DNA of 64,000 nucleotides. It comes from Mikania micrantha. Its lineage: Eukaryota; Streptophyta; Magnoliopsida; Asterales; Asteraceae. The translations under genes and the position numbers were made by a program. Where the stretch lies: assembly GCA_009363875.1 (NCBI GenBank), contig CM018694.1:30451415-30515414 (forward strand), read 5' to 3'. The notes beneath the pieces are model-generated. The model was not told where the DNA came from and searched no databases. It saw only the letters and a list, made by a program, of their open reading frames with translations. Shown one piece after another: positions 1 to 8,836 of this stretch (position 1 is the stretch's first letter; every line of letters begins with the position of its first letter).

Positions 1-2
1 CA

Positions 3-836
3 GGGATTTTTATTCATCAAACCAAATACGTTGGTGACATTCTGAGCCGGTTCAGTATGTCTGATGCGAAGCCTGCTGGTACCCCACTGGCGATTAATCA
101 CGGGATTACTCCAGATGAAAAGGGGGAGTTAATTGATGCCACTCTGTATCGGGGAATGATCGGATCTCTCATGTATCTCACTGCCTCTCGGCCAGATATC
201 ATGTTTGCCACTTGCTTGTGTGCACGTTATCAATCCAAACCAAGAGTATCTCATCTGATTGCTGTCAAAAGGATTATGCGTTATCTGAAGGGTACACCGG
301 AACTTGGCTTATGGTACCCTAATGATGATAACTTTGAGCTTACTGCATATAGTGATTCAGATTATGGTGGATGTAAAAGAGATTTCAAGTCAACATCTGC
401 GGGATGTCAGTTCTTTGGAAACCGATTGGTCACCTGGCAGTGCAAGAAGCAGACGTCGGTGTCTACTTCAACCTGTGAAGCTGAATATATTGCTGCTGCA
501 AGTTGCTGTTCTCAAATCATCTGGATTCAACAGCAACTCAGGGACTATGGGTTACATTTTTCTAACACTCCGATTTATGTTGATAACACTGCTGCCATTG
601 CTGTCACTAAAAATCCAGTGCAGCACTCCAAAACCAAACACATCGACATAAAATATCACTTCATACGTGATTGTTTTGAGAAGAAATTAATCGATGTTGT
701 TAAAATTCACACCGATCACCAGAAAGCCGATCTTTTCACAAAAGCTTTTGATAAACCCAGATTTTTATATCTGTTATCGGCTAATGGTGTTTTTCAAAAG
801 GATGAAGTTCAATCCTCATCTGAGTCTAACAAATGA
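3..836 (+). CDS. pol: Cop1 Ty1/copia pol, C-terminal part: end of reverse transcriptase plus RNase H (partial)
   Basis: The reading frame is already open at the window edge, so this is the 3' end of a longer pol. The first ~50 codons match the end of a copia RT (QTKYVGDIL...DAKPAGTPLA). RNase H follows. Its acidic residues are visible as SDSD (near nt 352), CEAEY (near nt 475) and VDNTAA (near nt 580), and it ends in the usual copia block HIDIKYHFIRD...ADLFTKAF. The frame is intact to a normal TGA at 834-836. RNase H degrades the RNA of the RNA-DNA hybrid in the cytoplasmic particle. The extra ORF and 3' LTR downstream place it in a SIRE/Maximus-type element. The rest of pol, gag and the 5' LTR lie left of the window. 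Confidence 0.93.
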   Translation, partial: GIFIHQTKYVGDILSRFSMSDAKPAGTPLAINHGITPDEKGELIDATLYRGMIGSLMYLTASRPDIMFATCLCARYQSKPRVSHLIAVKRIMRYLKGTPELGLWYPNDDNFELTAYSDSDYGGCKRDFKSTSAGCQFFGNRLVTWQCKKQTSVSTSTCEAEYIAAASCCSQIIWIQQQLRDYGLHFSNTPIYVDNTAAIAVTKNPVQHSKTKHIDIKYHFIRDCFEKKLIDVVKIHTDHQKADLFTKAFDKPRFLYLLSANGVFQKDEVQSSSESNK

Positions 837-1287
837 TCATCACTTTCATTAGATAGTTTTTTTTTTATTTTTTAGTATTTTCATTTTATCTTGTACAGTT
901 CTCTTTTCTCAAGAAAAATACAAAAAGATTTTCTATTTTTAGGTTTTTATGGGGAGATATTCTAATTTGAAAAACCAAAAACAATAGAAAATTTGAAAAA
1001 TCAAAAACAATAGAAAAATTAAAAATGAAACAGTCCTGTTTAATGATATAGCACATTGATTTCATTATGTCATAGAAGCAGAAATGAATGCATGAGCCAA
1101 AATCATAAGGAAATGATGATGGGATGTACTGATAGGCTGACTATACAAAATAAATAAATGACTTATGAGAACTTAGAAAGTTTGACTTGTGGGATCCATT
1201 TTATTAAGGCTTTTGAGTGAAAAATGGTTCTTGACTCAAATCAAGCATACACCTGTCATCATAAAATCAAATGAGGTTGCATTTAAA

Positions 1288-1395
1288 GAAAAATCAAACA
1301 CAAGCTGGTATTAAGCTTGGTAAAGAAAAATCAAAGACAAGCTGGTATTAAGCTTGGTAAAGAAAATCTAATGCAAGCTGGTATTAAGCTTGAGA
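1288..1395 (+). repeat. 37-bp direct repeat, three copies
   Basis: Three near-identical units containing CAAGCTGGTATTAAGCTTGG begin at 1301, 1338 and 1374. AAGCTT inside the unit is a palindrome. The repeat lies in the Cop1 spacer and has no reading frame. Confidence 0.85.
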
Positions 1396-2024
1396 AAAAC
1401 TTAAACAAATAAAGTTCGATTCCATACATGTGCCATATTGCTGGGACGGACCTAGCTGAAGCCATCCATGTGGATAGAACAAGAAAAATCCAAAAAGATA
1501 ATAAATGATTGAATCTTATTGAATTCATGATGACTGGTATTAAGATATGCTGAAATGAGTTATGAACTGATTTTGATCTTAATTGATGAAATGAATTGGA
1601 GAACATAGTCAGAAAATATGAGTGATCATTTAGTTTGTTTAAAGAGTTATGTATTGATCAGTTTAAATTTGGACAAATATATCAGTAATCGTGTCAAAAT
1701 GAAATTGTGATTGAAGTGAAGCATTCATTAAAGGTTATATGATGTAATCAGAGATTTGTGTTATTTTATTAACGGGCTTTTCACAAAAATATGTGTTTAC
1801 TTGTGTTTACTTGCTCTTAATTTATGTTTGTACAGTTGTTTGGTTGTTTCAGAAAAATACAAAAAGATTTTCTATTTTCAATTTTATTTTAGATGATCAT
1901 TTGTAGATTCGGATGCCTGTCATATCTGAATCCTGAACCAACTAGACATATCTTCATAATTGGTTAAAATTTTGGTGCACAAAATGTCAAATCTTTGAAA
2001 TTTTGGAGTTTTGGAGAAGTCCAT

Positions 2025-2180
2025 ATCTCATTCGTGCGAATGAGAGGCAGAATGGACTCATTCGGCCGAATGAGAATGAGTCATTCGACCGAATAAGCTT
2101 CTCAGAATGAACTTCATTCGACGAATGAGCCTCATTCGACAGATAACTCATTCGGCGAATGGACTCATTCGGCATATCAG
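2025..2180 (+). repeat. Cluster of CATTCGGCCGAATG-type words in the Cop1 spacer
   Basis: About ten copies of the palindromic word CATTCG(GC)CGAATG, or its halves CATTCG and CGAATGA, occur in 150 bp at irregular spacing, so this is not a simple tandem array. A second cluster of the same word lies in the U3 of the 3' LTR of this element (5970-6150). The two clusters therefore flank the extra ORF. Confidence 0.9.
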
Positions 2181-2232
2181 AAAAACAGTTAATCTGATTT
2201 TTTTGTTAAATCTCATTGTTTTAGTGATTGTC

Positions 2233-2267
2233 TTGTACTGACATGTGTATTTCTTGTATTGTGCAGT
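2233..2267 (+). promoter_or_regulatory. Putative splice acceptor in front of the extra ORF
   Basis: TACTGAC (branch-point consensus, 2236-2242) is followed by a T-rich run and TTGTGCAG ending at 2266. The first ATG of the extra ORF is at 2268. Spacing and composition fit a plant 3' splice site. Expression of a gene downstream of pol by splicing is known for some plant LTR elements. Here it is inferred from sequence only, and the donor was not located. Confidence 0.5.
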
Positions 2268-3980
2268 ATGGCAGGATACAAATCAGTTCCGAAGCATAAC
2301 ATCTGTGCCCATCTTGATCTGACGACTCCGAACGCGAAGCACTACACAGATATTATTACATTCTTGAGGCGTTCCAGGATATTCACTGCCATATCGACAG
2401 TCCATGTGCCCTATTTATCACATCAGCAGGATTTCTGGACATCAGCTGATATTGATTGTGAGGCCGAGCCTACAGTCATTAGGGGCAAGGTCAGGGGTCA
2501 TGATGTTGTGGTGTCTGCTGAGCACATACGGAGGGTTTGTGGTTTTCAGGACTCTCCAGATCATCCTGTTCTACTTGACAGATTCTTAGTCCGTGGATGC
2601 TTCCTCCGATGCAAGTACGAGGGAGACATTAGAGCCGGGATTCTGAACAAAGCGTTCATGTCCCCGCAGTTCAAGTACTTGGCTCATGTACTTGTTCACT
2701 GCCTTGGCTCAAGGAGAGGAGGCTTTGATGACATGCGCGAAACCATTCAGTGCGCATTTGCTGCCTTGGTGCTCAACAAACCATTCAACTTCTCCGAGAT
2801 GGTTTTTATACACATGAAGGAGAATGTGGGGATTAAGGGTGACAAGAAGTTCCTGATGTACCCTAGGTTTCTACAGCAGATTATTGATGCCCAGATTCCA
2901 GATCTTCCAAAGCTTAATGCTGACATCATTAGATTGGAGCACATGAATGACATAACTCTCAACAGAGTTTTGTCATACAGAGGGAAGGAGAGGAAGCCCA
3001 CCACTAAATCCCTATTTGGTCACCTCTCTCGACCCGATTACAGGGCTCCGGCTGGAAGAAGATGGAGACACGATGACTCCGATTCAGATGTGGAGGACAT
3101 TGTGGTTCCGGTTGGTGATGATGACAGTGATGGTGAGGATGGAGATGGTGGTGCGGGCCCGAGTGGTGCTGGAGCAGATGAGAGCACAGTGTTAGTGAGC
3201 ACTGCTGCTATGGTGAGTTCTGGTGTAGGTGAGATGATTTCCGGACACATGACCACTGCTGCTTCAGTGAGCATGGTTGATGTTGTTGGTTCTGTTGCTG
3301 GTGGTGTTGCTGATGTTTCTACCGCACAGGAGGAGGATTTGGACATCGACTCACTGATGGATTTGGACTTCTTGACTACTACTACATCCTCAGTGACTGT
3401 TCCTCTCGATGTTTCAGTTCCACATTCCTCAGATGGTGGTGATGAGTCAGAGGACTCGAGTGAGGATGAAGGTGTAGCAGGTGAAGGTGATGAAGACAGT
3501 TCTGATTCTGAAGAGACTCATGATGATGAGTTTGAGAAAGTGGATGAGGGTGGAAGAGTGGAGATGAGGAAGAGAAAGAGGACAGATGATGATTTGGAGG
3601 ATATTACTGATACGTTATTTATTCCGGAGTTTGACTTTTCTCCCCCTCCTAGGTCATCTGCTCCTGCTTCCACAGCAGTGATTGTTTCTGCTGGACAGCC
3701 CACCTCATCCAGAGTTGGAAGAGGAAAGAGATCTCGATTCTCTTTCCAAAGGAGGTCAGAACTGACATCAGCTGCTACAACTACTGTCACATCAGTAGCA
3801 GCTGTGTCAGTTTCTTCACTGACGAGGACAAGGGCCATTCACACTCAGGTTACTACTGCCCCTCTGTCCACTCCTTTTGTTCGCGAGCCGGTGTATGTTA
3901 CTGCTTCCTCTGGCCCTTCCACAGTCCGTGCTGATGTTCATATACCTACTGTTCAGTTGTGGATCAGCTTAGCACACTGA
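2268..3980 (+). CDS. Cop1 extra ORF, N-terminal half (SIRE/Maximus additional ORF, function unknown)
   Basis: A 570-residue frame starts at the ATG right after the acceptor-like CAG; an alternative non-ATG start 9 bp upstream is unlikely. Residues ~1-250 form a folded-looking domain. Its layout (FLRRSRI..AI...Y...FW, later KFLMYPRFLQ) I recognise from extra ORFs of copia elements in composites. Residues ~265-430 are low-complexity, alternating Asp/Glu/Ser and Ala/Val/Ser stretches, followed by a basic RKRKR near residue 435 that could be a nuclear localisation signal. I see no signal peptide, membrane segment or furin-like site, so I do not call it an envelope although it sits in the env position. 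It ends at TGA 3978-3980, where the coding sense continues in another frame (next entry). Cellular role unknown. Confidence 0.72.
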   Translation: MAGYKSVPKHNICAHLDLTTPNAKHYTDIITFLRRSRIFTAISTVHVPYLSHQQDFWTSADIDCEAEPTVIRGKVRGHDVVVSAEHIRRVCGFQDSPDHPVLLDRFLVRGCFLRCKYEGDIRAGILNKAFMSPQFKYLAHVLVHCLGSRRGGFDDMRETIQCAFAALVLNKPFNFSEMVFIHMKENVGIKGDKKFLMYPRFLQQIIDAQIPDLPKLNADIIRLEHMNDITLNRVLSYRGKERKPTTKSLFGHLSRPDYRAPAGRRWRHDDSDSDVEDIVVPVGDDDSDGEDGDGGAGPSGAGADESTVLVSTAAMVSSGVGEMISGHMTTAASVSMVDVVGSVAGGVADVSTAQEEDLDIDSLMDLDFLTTTTSSVTVPLDVSVPHSSDGGDESEDSSEDEGVAGEGDEDSSDSEETHDDEFEKVDEGGRVEMRKRKRTDDDLEDITDTLFIPEFDFSPPPRSSAPASTAVIVSAGQPTSSRVGRGKRSRFSFQRRSELTSAATTTVTSVAAVSVSSLTRTRAIHTQVTTAPLSTPFVREPVYVTASSGPSTVRADVHIPTVQLWISLAH

Positions 3981-5779
3981 ACAGCATGGTCTTGAGACTG
4001 ATGGAGAGGAGCATGGAGCAAGAGAGGAAGAACAAGGAGCAAGAGCTGGTTATTGCTCAGCTTACTAGAAGGGTTGAAGAGCAGGATACTCTGCTTCTTC
4101 AAGCATCAGACCAGAGGGCTGATTTGAGAGCCAGGTCAACTCAACAGGAGGAGCAGCTCCTTAAGTACATCGATGAGCACAACCAGCTGGCTTTGACAGC
4201 CTCTGGTTTCAATGATAGGATCCTTCAGCTCGAGGCTGAGAATGCTCGCCTTGCTGAACTTGTCGAGAGTTCCAAGGAAGGCACTCCCAGGCTTGAAGGC
4301 TCTGCTGCTCCTTCCGATGATTCAGACAAACAAGAAGATGAAGAAGAGTCTGATGAGGAACAAGTTGACTATGAGTATTCCGAGAAGGATGAGGAATCAG
4401 ATGAAGATGATGAAGCTGATGATGATGACAAAGATGGATCAGGGAGTGGGTCTTCTGAATCATCCGGTACTGATGATGATGATGATGACAATGATGATCA
4501 AGCTCCAGCCTCATCAGAGATTCGATCCAAGACAGCCAATGATAAGAAGAAAGCCTCTGCTCCACCTCCTCCTGCACAGACAGATGAACCCAAAGCGGCC
4601 GAGGAAGTAGAAGCTGTGCCGTTGAGACGTCAGCTAGATAAGACGTTGACTATGATCTTGGACGCTCAGGGCATTATACAGCACTCGGTCAGCTATGACA
4701 AAGAGGAAGGGGAGATTATTCACTGCTTATCCCGAGAGCAGATTGCTGAGCTGTTCAGGCTTAATCCGGACGAGGTGATCACTGATGATACCTCCGTTCC
4801 TATAATTGATGAACCGGAGCCTGATGTTTTTGATGACATTGACGAAGTTATCATAGAAGACATCACAGAAGAAGAATACCCAAAGTATACATCTGCTGAG
4901 GCTGAGCTGCCGACATTTACTGATCAGTTTGATCAAGAGACTGAAGATTTACTGATCCGATACTTAGAAGAACAAGTCGAAGCCAGCAAAGCCGAAGCAG
5001 ATGACCAAAAGAGACGAAAAGAGGAATGGCAGACCTATTGGGAGGTCTTGAAGAAGCAAAGCGCCGAGAAGATGCCAGCAACGCACAAGAAAGTTTACAG
5101 AACCAAAGGCTGCAAAGCTAGAGGTCAAATCCTGAGCTGGGCATACTTTCATGATCTCGAGTGCTATGCTGTGAAGAGAGAAAGGGGGATCGATTACTTT
5201 AAGCACCCTCATGACTTCAAGATGCTGCCGGGCTTTGAAGTAAATCAACTAGCACGTCTGAAGTTACTGTACAGTGAGGATTCCGGCATGTCTGCCTGGT
5301 TCTCTAGGCAGATACAGTACGAGTACAGGAAAAGGTGGGTAAACTTCCAGCCTCAACAGCCGGAACTTTATTATTTGCCAGAAATTGACGGAGATACCCG
5401 TAAGCATAAAGTCATCCTGAAGTGGCTTCCTCCTAAAGTCATGAAGAAGATTCCATTACGGAAGATGCGACAGGACTTTATGGAGGGCTTCCGATGGTGG
5501 TACTATGACGGGAGAACTGGCGAGGCTGTGATAGTATTGTGCAAGGACAAGAAGTGGGAGACCATAAGGATATTCGAGCCCATGTGGTTGACAAATCTGT
5601 CCCACACTGATGTCCAAGCTCTTTTCAGGCACCAAATCTTCTTTGATGTTCAAGACATGGTGCAGGCACTACAATTCATGAGAGTGATCCGTCTCTGCAG
5701 CATTTTCAAGTTCCACGCTGGAGCAGACTGGAAAGCTATTTCAGAAAAGTATTTCAAGAAAGACACTTCCAAGAGTTGA
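3959..5779 (+). CDS. Cop1 extra ORF, C-terminal half (coiled coil, acidic linker, W/Y-rich C-terminus)
   Basis: This frame overlaps the preceding ORF by 22 bases and is shifted by -1. It begins with GTG, so it is almost certainly the continuation of the upstream protein after a 1-base loss or a -1 frameshift. The first ATG inside is about ten codons in. Residues ~5-105 form a long heptad coiled coil (LxxLxxx pattern, rich in Q/E/R). Residues ~115-185 are an acidic S/D/E linker. Residues ~370-600 are a globular basic, aromatic-rich domain (GFRWWYYDGRTGEAV, then IFEPMWLTNL). It ends 10 bp before the polypurine tract. No enzyme motif, metal-binding cluster or membrane helix is visible. Confidence 0.68.
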   Translation: MDQLSTLNSMVLRLMERSMEQERKNKEQELVIAQLTRRVEEQDTLLLQASDQRADLRARSTQQEEQLLKYIDEHNQLALTASGFNDRILQLEAENARLAELVESSKEGTPRLEGSAAPSDDSDKQEDEEESDEEQVDYEYSEKDEESDEDDEADDDDKDGSGSGSSESSGTDDDDDDNDDQAPASSEIRSKTANDKKKASAPPPPAQTDEPKAAEEVEAVPLRRQLDKTLTMILDAQGIIQHSVSYDKEEGEIIHCLSREQIAELFRLNPDEVITDDTSVPIIDEPEPDVFDDIDEVIIEDITEEEYPKYTSAEAELPTFTDQFDQETEDLLIRYLEEQVEASKAEADDQKRRKEEWQTYWEVLKKQSAEKMPATHKKVYRTKGCKARGQILSWAYFHDLECYAVKRERGIDYFKHPHDFKMLPGFEVNQLARLKLLYSEDSGMSAWFSRQIQYEYRKRWVNFQPQQPELYYLPEIDGDTRKHKVILKWLPPKVMKKIPLRKMRQDFMEGFRWWYYDGRTGEAVIVLCKDKKWETIRIFEPMWLTNLSHTDVQALFRHQIFFDVQDMVQALQFMRVIRLCSIFKFHAGADWKAISEKYFKKDTSKS

Positions 5780-5788
5780 ACTAGGTCC

Positions 5789-5799
5789 AAGGGGGAGTT
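5789..5799 (+). other. Cop1 polypurine tract (plus-strand primer)
   Basis: AAGGGGGAG lies directly upstream of TGTTGATGCATG, the start of the 3' LTR. AAGGGGGAG is the usual SIRE/Maximus form. Confidence 0.85.
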
Positions 5800-6447
5800 T
5801 GTTGATGCATGTTTATTGTCCCTAGTTCAGTTTTGTAACTCTTATCATGTAAATGTTCAAAGTATTAATGGAAGTTGTCTTTATATCTATTTCATAATGT
5901 TTATTTCTATTGATTATTGTCTATTAATGTTTATCTAGTTGTTTGATTTGATTATAAACTGTTTGAGTATGAAGTGTACTCATTCGGCCGAATGACTCTA
6001 GAATGAAGTCATTCGGCGAATGAAGGTTATAGCGAATGTCTAAGTTCAGAATGAGTCATTCGCCGAATGACTCATTCGAATGTCTGCTCATTCGAGCTTA
6101 GTCATTCGCCGAATGAGCTGCTTCGGCCACTCATTCGGCCGAATGACTACAGCCTATATATAGATGTTCAAATCATTTCAAACCTAACTTTCAAGAGCCC
6201 TCCTTCTTCCCTAGTACTCCAGTGTCAAAACCCTTTAAGATTTGAGCGGTTCTTGATCATCCAAGTTCGATTCTCAACCCGTGGTGTTCGATCGTTGCTT
6301 CCAAGTCGTTTCTACAGCCTCGGATCACCACGGTTTCTGTTGGTTTCGATTGGAAAACCCTGGAATAGGATTCCGCACTATCCCAGAGGTTGTCGAGTAG
6401 TTTTTCATTGGATTCGGATAGTTTCCGAGCTCCAAATCGGTCCAACA
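5800..6447 (+). repeat. Cop1 3' LTR (648 bp)
   Basis: The LTR starts TGTTGATG after the polypurine tract and ends TCCAACA. The ends are imperfect inverted repeats. A TATA box CTATATATAG is at 6154-6163, with a pyrimidine-rich leader start downstream. The right flank (GTTTT, 6448-6452) returns directly to a reverse-strand copia gag, so Cop1 inserted into Cop2. The left LTR is outside the window. Confidence 0.85.
5970..6150 (+). repeat. CATTCGGCCGAATG word cluster in U3 of the Cop1 LTR
   Basis: About a dozen CATTCG/CGAATG half-words, three of them as the complete palindrome, end only a few bases before the TATA box at 6154. That position suggests a promoter-proximal element. Confidence 0.88.
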
Positions 6448-7887
6448 GTTTTTCATTTTTTGTTAATGAAATTTTAGATCTTTTAAGATCGTGTATATCT
6501 TCGATTAATTCAGAATTTTGAGTGCGATATTGCTCAAATTCATCAATACAAAAATGAGAACACAAATTTAGATTTACCTCATAGGTAGCCGAACTTGCAA
6601 TATCTGCCATAAATGCATGAGGTTCTTCCAAATTCAGGGCTTGGAGTTGATCACTCCAACTGTATCCTCCTGATTCTTCAGCTACCAGTGCTTTGCCATT
6701 TTCTGAAGCAGATGATGATGCTGCATTCGAGTCACCAGTTTTCTCCATCTTGGGTTTCTTACATTCTCTGGCGAAGTATCCCTTTTCATGGCAGTTATAG
6801 CATCTGAGTTCATCTTTGTTGAATCCAATTCTTTTATTCTTGTCTGCCCACTTGTTCTTTCCAGTTTTTCTGATGAAGTTTTTGGCTCAGAACACAGCCA
6901 TAGCCATTTCCCTTGTGACATCCATTTCCTCAACATCTTCTGGATGAATCTGATCCAATTCAGCAGACACCAAGCTTGTCTGATTCAAGTCTCCAGCCAT
7001 GAATACATTGTAACTTTTCATGAAAGTAGTAAATAGGACTAAATTTTCTTCCATAGCTGGTGTACTCACTCCTTTACTATCACTACCTCCCTGTGATGCC
7101 ACATTTAATTCTCTAGCTGGAGCATGTGATTTGACAAAAGTTGCTCCAGTTGAGCTTTGAGACAGAAAAACGCTATTTGAGCTTCCAACTCCAGCTGCAC
7201 TTAAACTGTTGTTGTGATTCAAGGTTCGTTGTTTATCATCCATATCATGAGGTTTAATAATAGATATCAGTTCAGTTAAACTGATTCTATATAAATCCTT
7301 TGTTTTCTTAATTAGAACCACATTCATATCCCAGCTTCGAGGTAGAGCATTCAACAATTTTTTATTGATCTCACCATTTGACAAAAAGATTTATGCCCCT
7401 CGCATTTTAGTAATCAGACAAACAAACCTTTGAAGTTGAGTTTCCAGGCTTTCTACAAGAACATGATTGAACATGTTAAACCTTTGATTTAACATATCTC
7501 TTCGACTTTCTTTCATATTGTTGTTTCCTTCATACATTTGAATCAATGCTTAAAGCCTTTAGCAATATCAGGTCCTAGTGCCATGGTTAGTGATGCTAAT
7601 GCTTTATCATCTTGTTCTACCATCTCGAAATCATCATCAGTGTATTCTTCAATCGGCTTGGGAACTCTAGTAGTGCATCCATCTGGAACATACATAGGCA
7701 CCCGTTTTCCTCTTTGAATGGATATCCATATTTTAGCATCTGAAAATTTAGCATGATTTTCAAAACGCCATTTCCACTAAGTAAATCCATCGGCGTGTAA
7801 CAACCTTGGAATTCTTGTAGTTGTGCCCATCTGTGAGTCTAATTGTAAATACATGGAATTTTGATTTTGATTCTGAGCTTCCATCAT
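6448..7887 (-). pseudogene. gag: Cop2 copia gag, truncated and frameshifted
   Basis: On the minus strand gag starts at the double ATG at 7887/7884 (MMEAQNQNQN). It passes a stop at 7777-7779 and then continues with the copia Gag block (KWRFENHAKF...VPDGCTTRVPKP, then ALGPDIAKGF). It loses frame near 7555 and resumes with LLNALPRSWD. Near 6790 it shows a zinc knuckle CYNCHEKGYFAREC (C-X2-C-X4-H-X4-C), which binds the genomic RNA. It is cut at 6448 by the Cop1 3' LTR. Pol of this copy is beyond the left edge. At least one nonsense and one frameshift mutation make it non-functional. Confidence 0.85.
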
Positions 7888-8362
7888 AAATGATAGACAA
7901 TTGACTTGAAAAATAATCAACGGTGATCTGTAAAATGAACCGAGAACACCAATTTCAGTCGAGAACCCAATCACTTCACCGAAAACTCTTGATTTAGCCG
8001 AAAACACTCCTTTCAGTCGAGAACCAATAACTTCACCGAAAACTTTGAGTTGGCTGAGAAACCCCTTCAATCGAAAAGCCTTTTTGATAGATAATGAAAC
8101 TATCGAAAATACTTCTTCTTTTGACCGAATCTTCAATAAATTTCCTTGATTTTCTCCAACCAATTAATTCAGCCCCCAATTTCGGAAATTTGAATTAATT
8201 CAATTTTTCACAATTATCTTCTTTCCGTAAATAATCTGGATGAATCTTCCAAGAACACCTAGAACACCAATATGTTTTTCATCAAAAGCAATCCTTGAAA
8301 CCTTCGAAAATAAAAATTTTTCTTGATATTTGATATCGAAAGAGCCTCGAAGTAGTTCGAAT
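7888..8362 (-). other. Cop2 untranslated leader with CGAAAAC words
   Basis: Between the primer-binding site and gag lies a leader with a frame upstream of gag that I regard as chance. Words of the type CACCGAAAAC, GTCGAGAACC and GCCGAAAAC recur about ten times between 7920 and 8110. The same words recur in the LTR at 8650-8760. Confidence 0.6.
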
Positions 8363-8376
8363 GGCTCTGATACCAA
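8363..8376 (-). other. Cop2 primer-binding site
   Basis: Read on the minus strand this is TTGGTATCAGAGCC, complementary to the 3' end of initiator-Met tRNA. It lies immediately inside the 5' LTR and fixes the reverse orientation of Cop2. Confidence 0.9.
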
Positions 8377-8377
8377 T

Positions 8378-8836
8378 TGTAAGTCCCAACCACTTGAATC
8401 TTTAACAACTCGATATCGAATCAAACTAATTAGAGTGCGGAAAACAGTAATCAGTTTATCAAGAAACACAAACAAACATTCAGATGGCTTGCATACGAGA
8501 TTATATTTATCAATAATTACTCGTCTGATACAAGAACAATGAAGAACAACTGAGAATACAAGATGAAAAAGAACTCTCTAAAAGATACTGAATGAATGCA
8601 TAACCCTAATTATGAAACACAACAAATATATATAAGTCTATCACAGTTATGACCGAGAACACACAACTAAACATCACACCGAAAACTCATTCTCCCATCT
8701 ACCGGCTTTATCGAAAACTTCCAGATCCACCAAAAACACCATATCCATCGAAAACACATCTCATACTTAAAATCCATTGGTATTATCATGAAAAACATTA
8801 TGTTATATCATAATCCTTATATTCTTAGACCTTACA
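8378..8836 (-). repeat. Cop2 5' LTR (459 bp)
   Basis: The ends are TGTAAG and CTTACA, perfect 6-bp inverted repeats. A minus-strand TATA run (TATATATA) sits at about 8627-8634. The right flank is ATAAT (8837-8841), after which reverse gypsy RT resumes, so Cop2 inserted into Gyp2. CGAAAAC words occur upstream of the promoter (8650-8760). Confidence 0.85.

Larger units (their letters stand above)
837..2267 (+). other. Cop1 spacer between pol and the extra ORF, non-coding
   Basis: This stretch is AT-rich and has no plausible gene. It holds an A-rich repeat at about 960-1020, a three-copy 37-bp repeat (1288-1395) and a direct repeat of about 26 bp (AAAAATACAAAAAGATTTTC...) at about 915 and again at about 1855. 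It also has a short purine run TATGGGGAGATATT near 948 that resembles a polypurine tract, a cluster of CATTCGGCCGAATG words (2029-2180) and a splice-acceptor-like block just before the next ORF. SIRE-type elements of several plants have a spacer at this place. Confidence 0.7.

Noticed and set aside
4209..4610. 122- and 132-codon ORFs on either strand
   Set aside because: Shadows of the acidic repeat region of the extra copia ORF.
2268..5779. Envelope gene
   Set aside because: Position fits, but there is no signal peptide, transmembrane helix or cleavage motif. Called an extra ORF of unknown role.
6067..6477. 136-codon plus-strand ORF
   Set aside because: It spans the LTR word cluster, the TATA box and the LTR-gag boundary of Cop1/Cop2.
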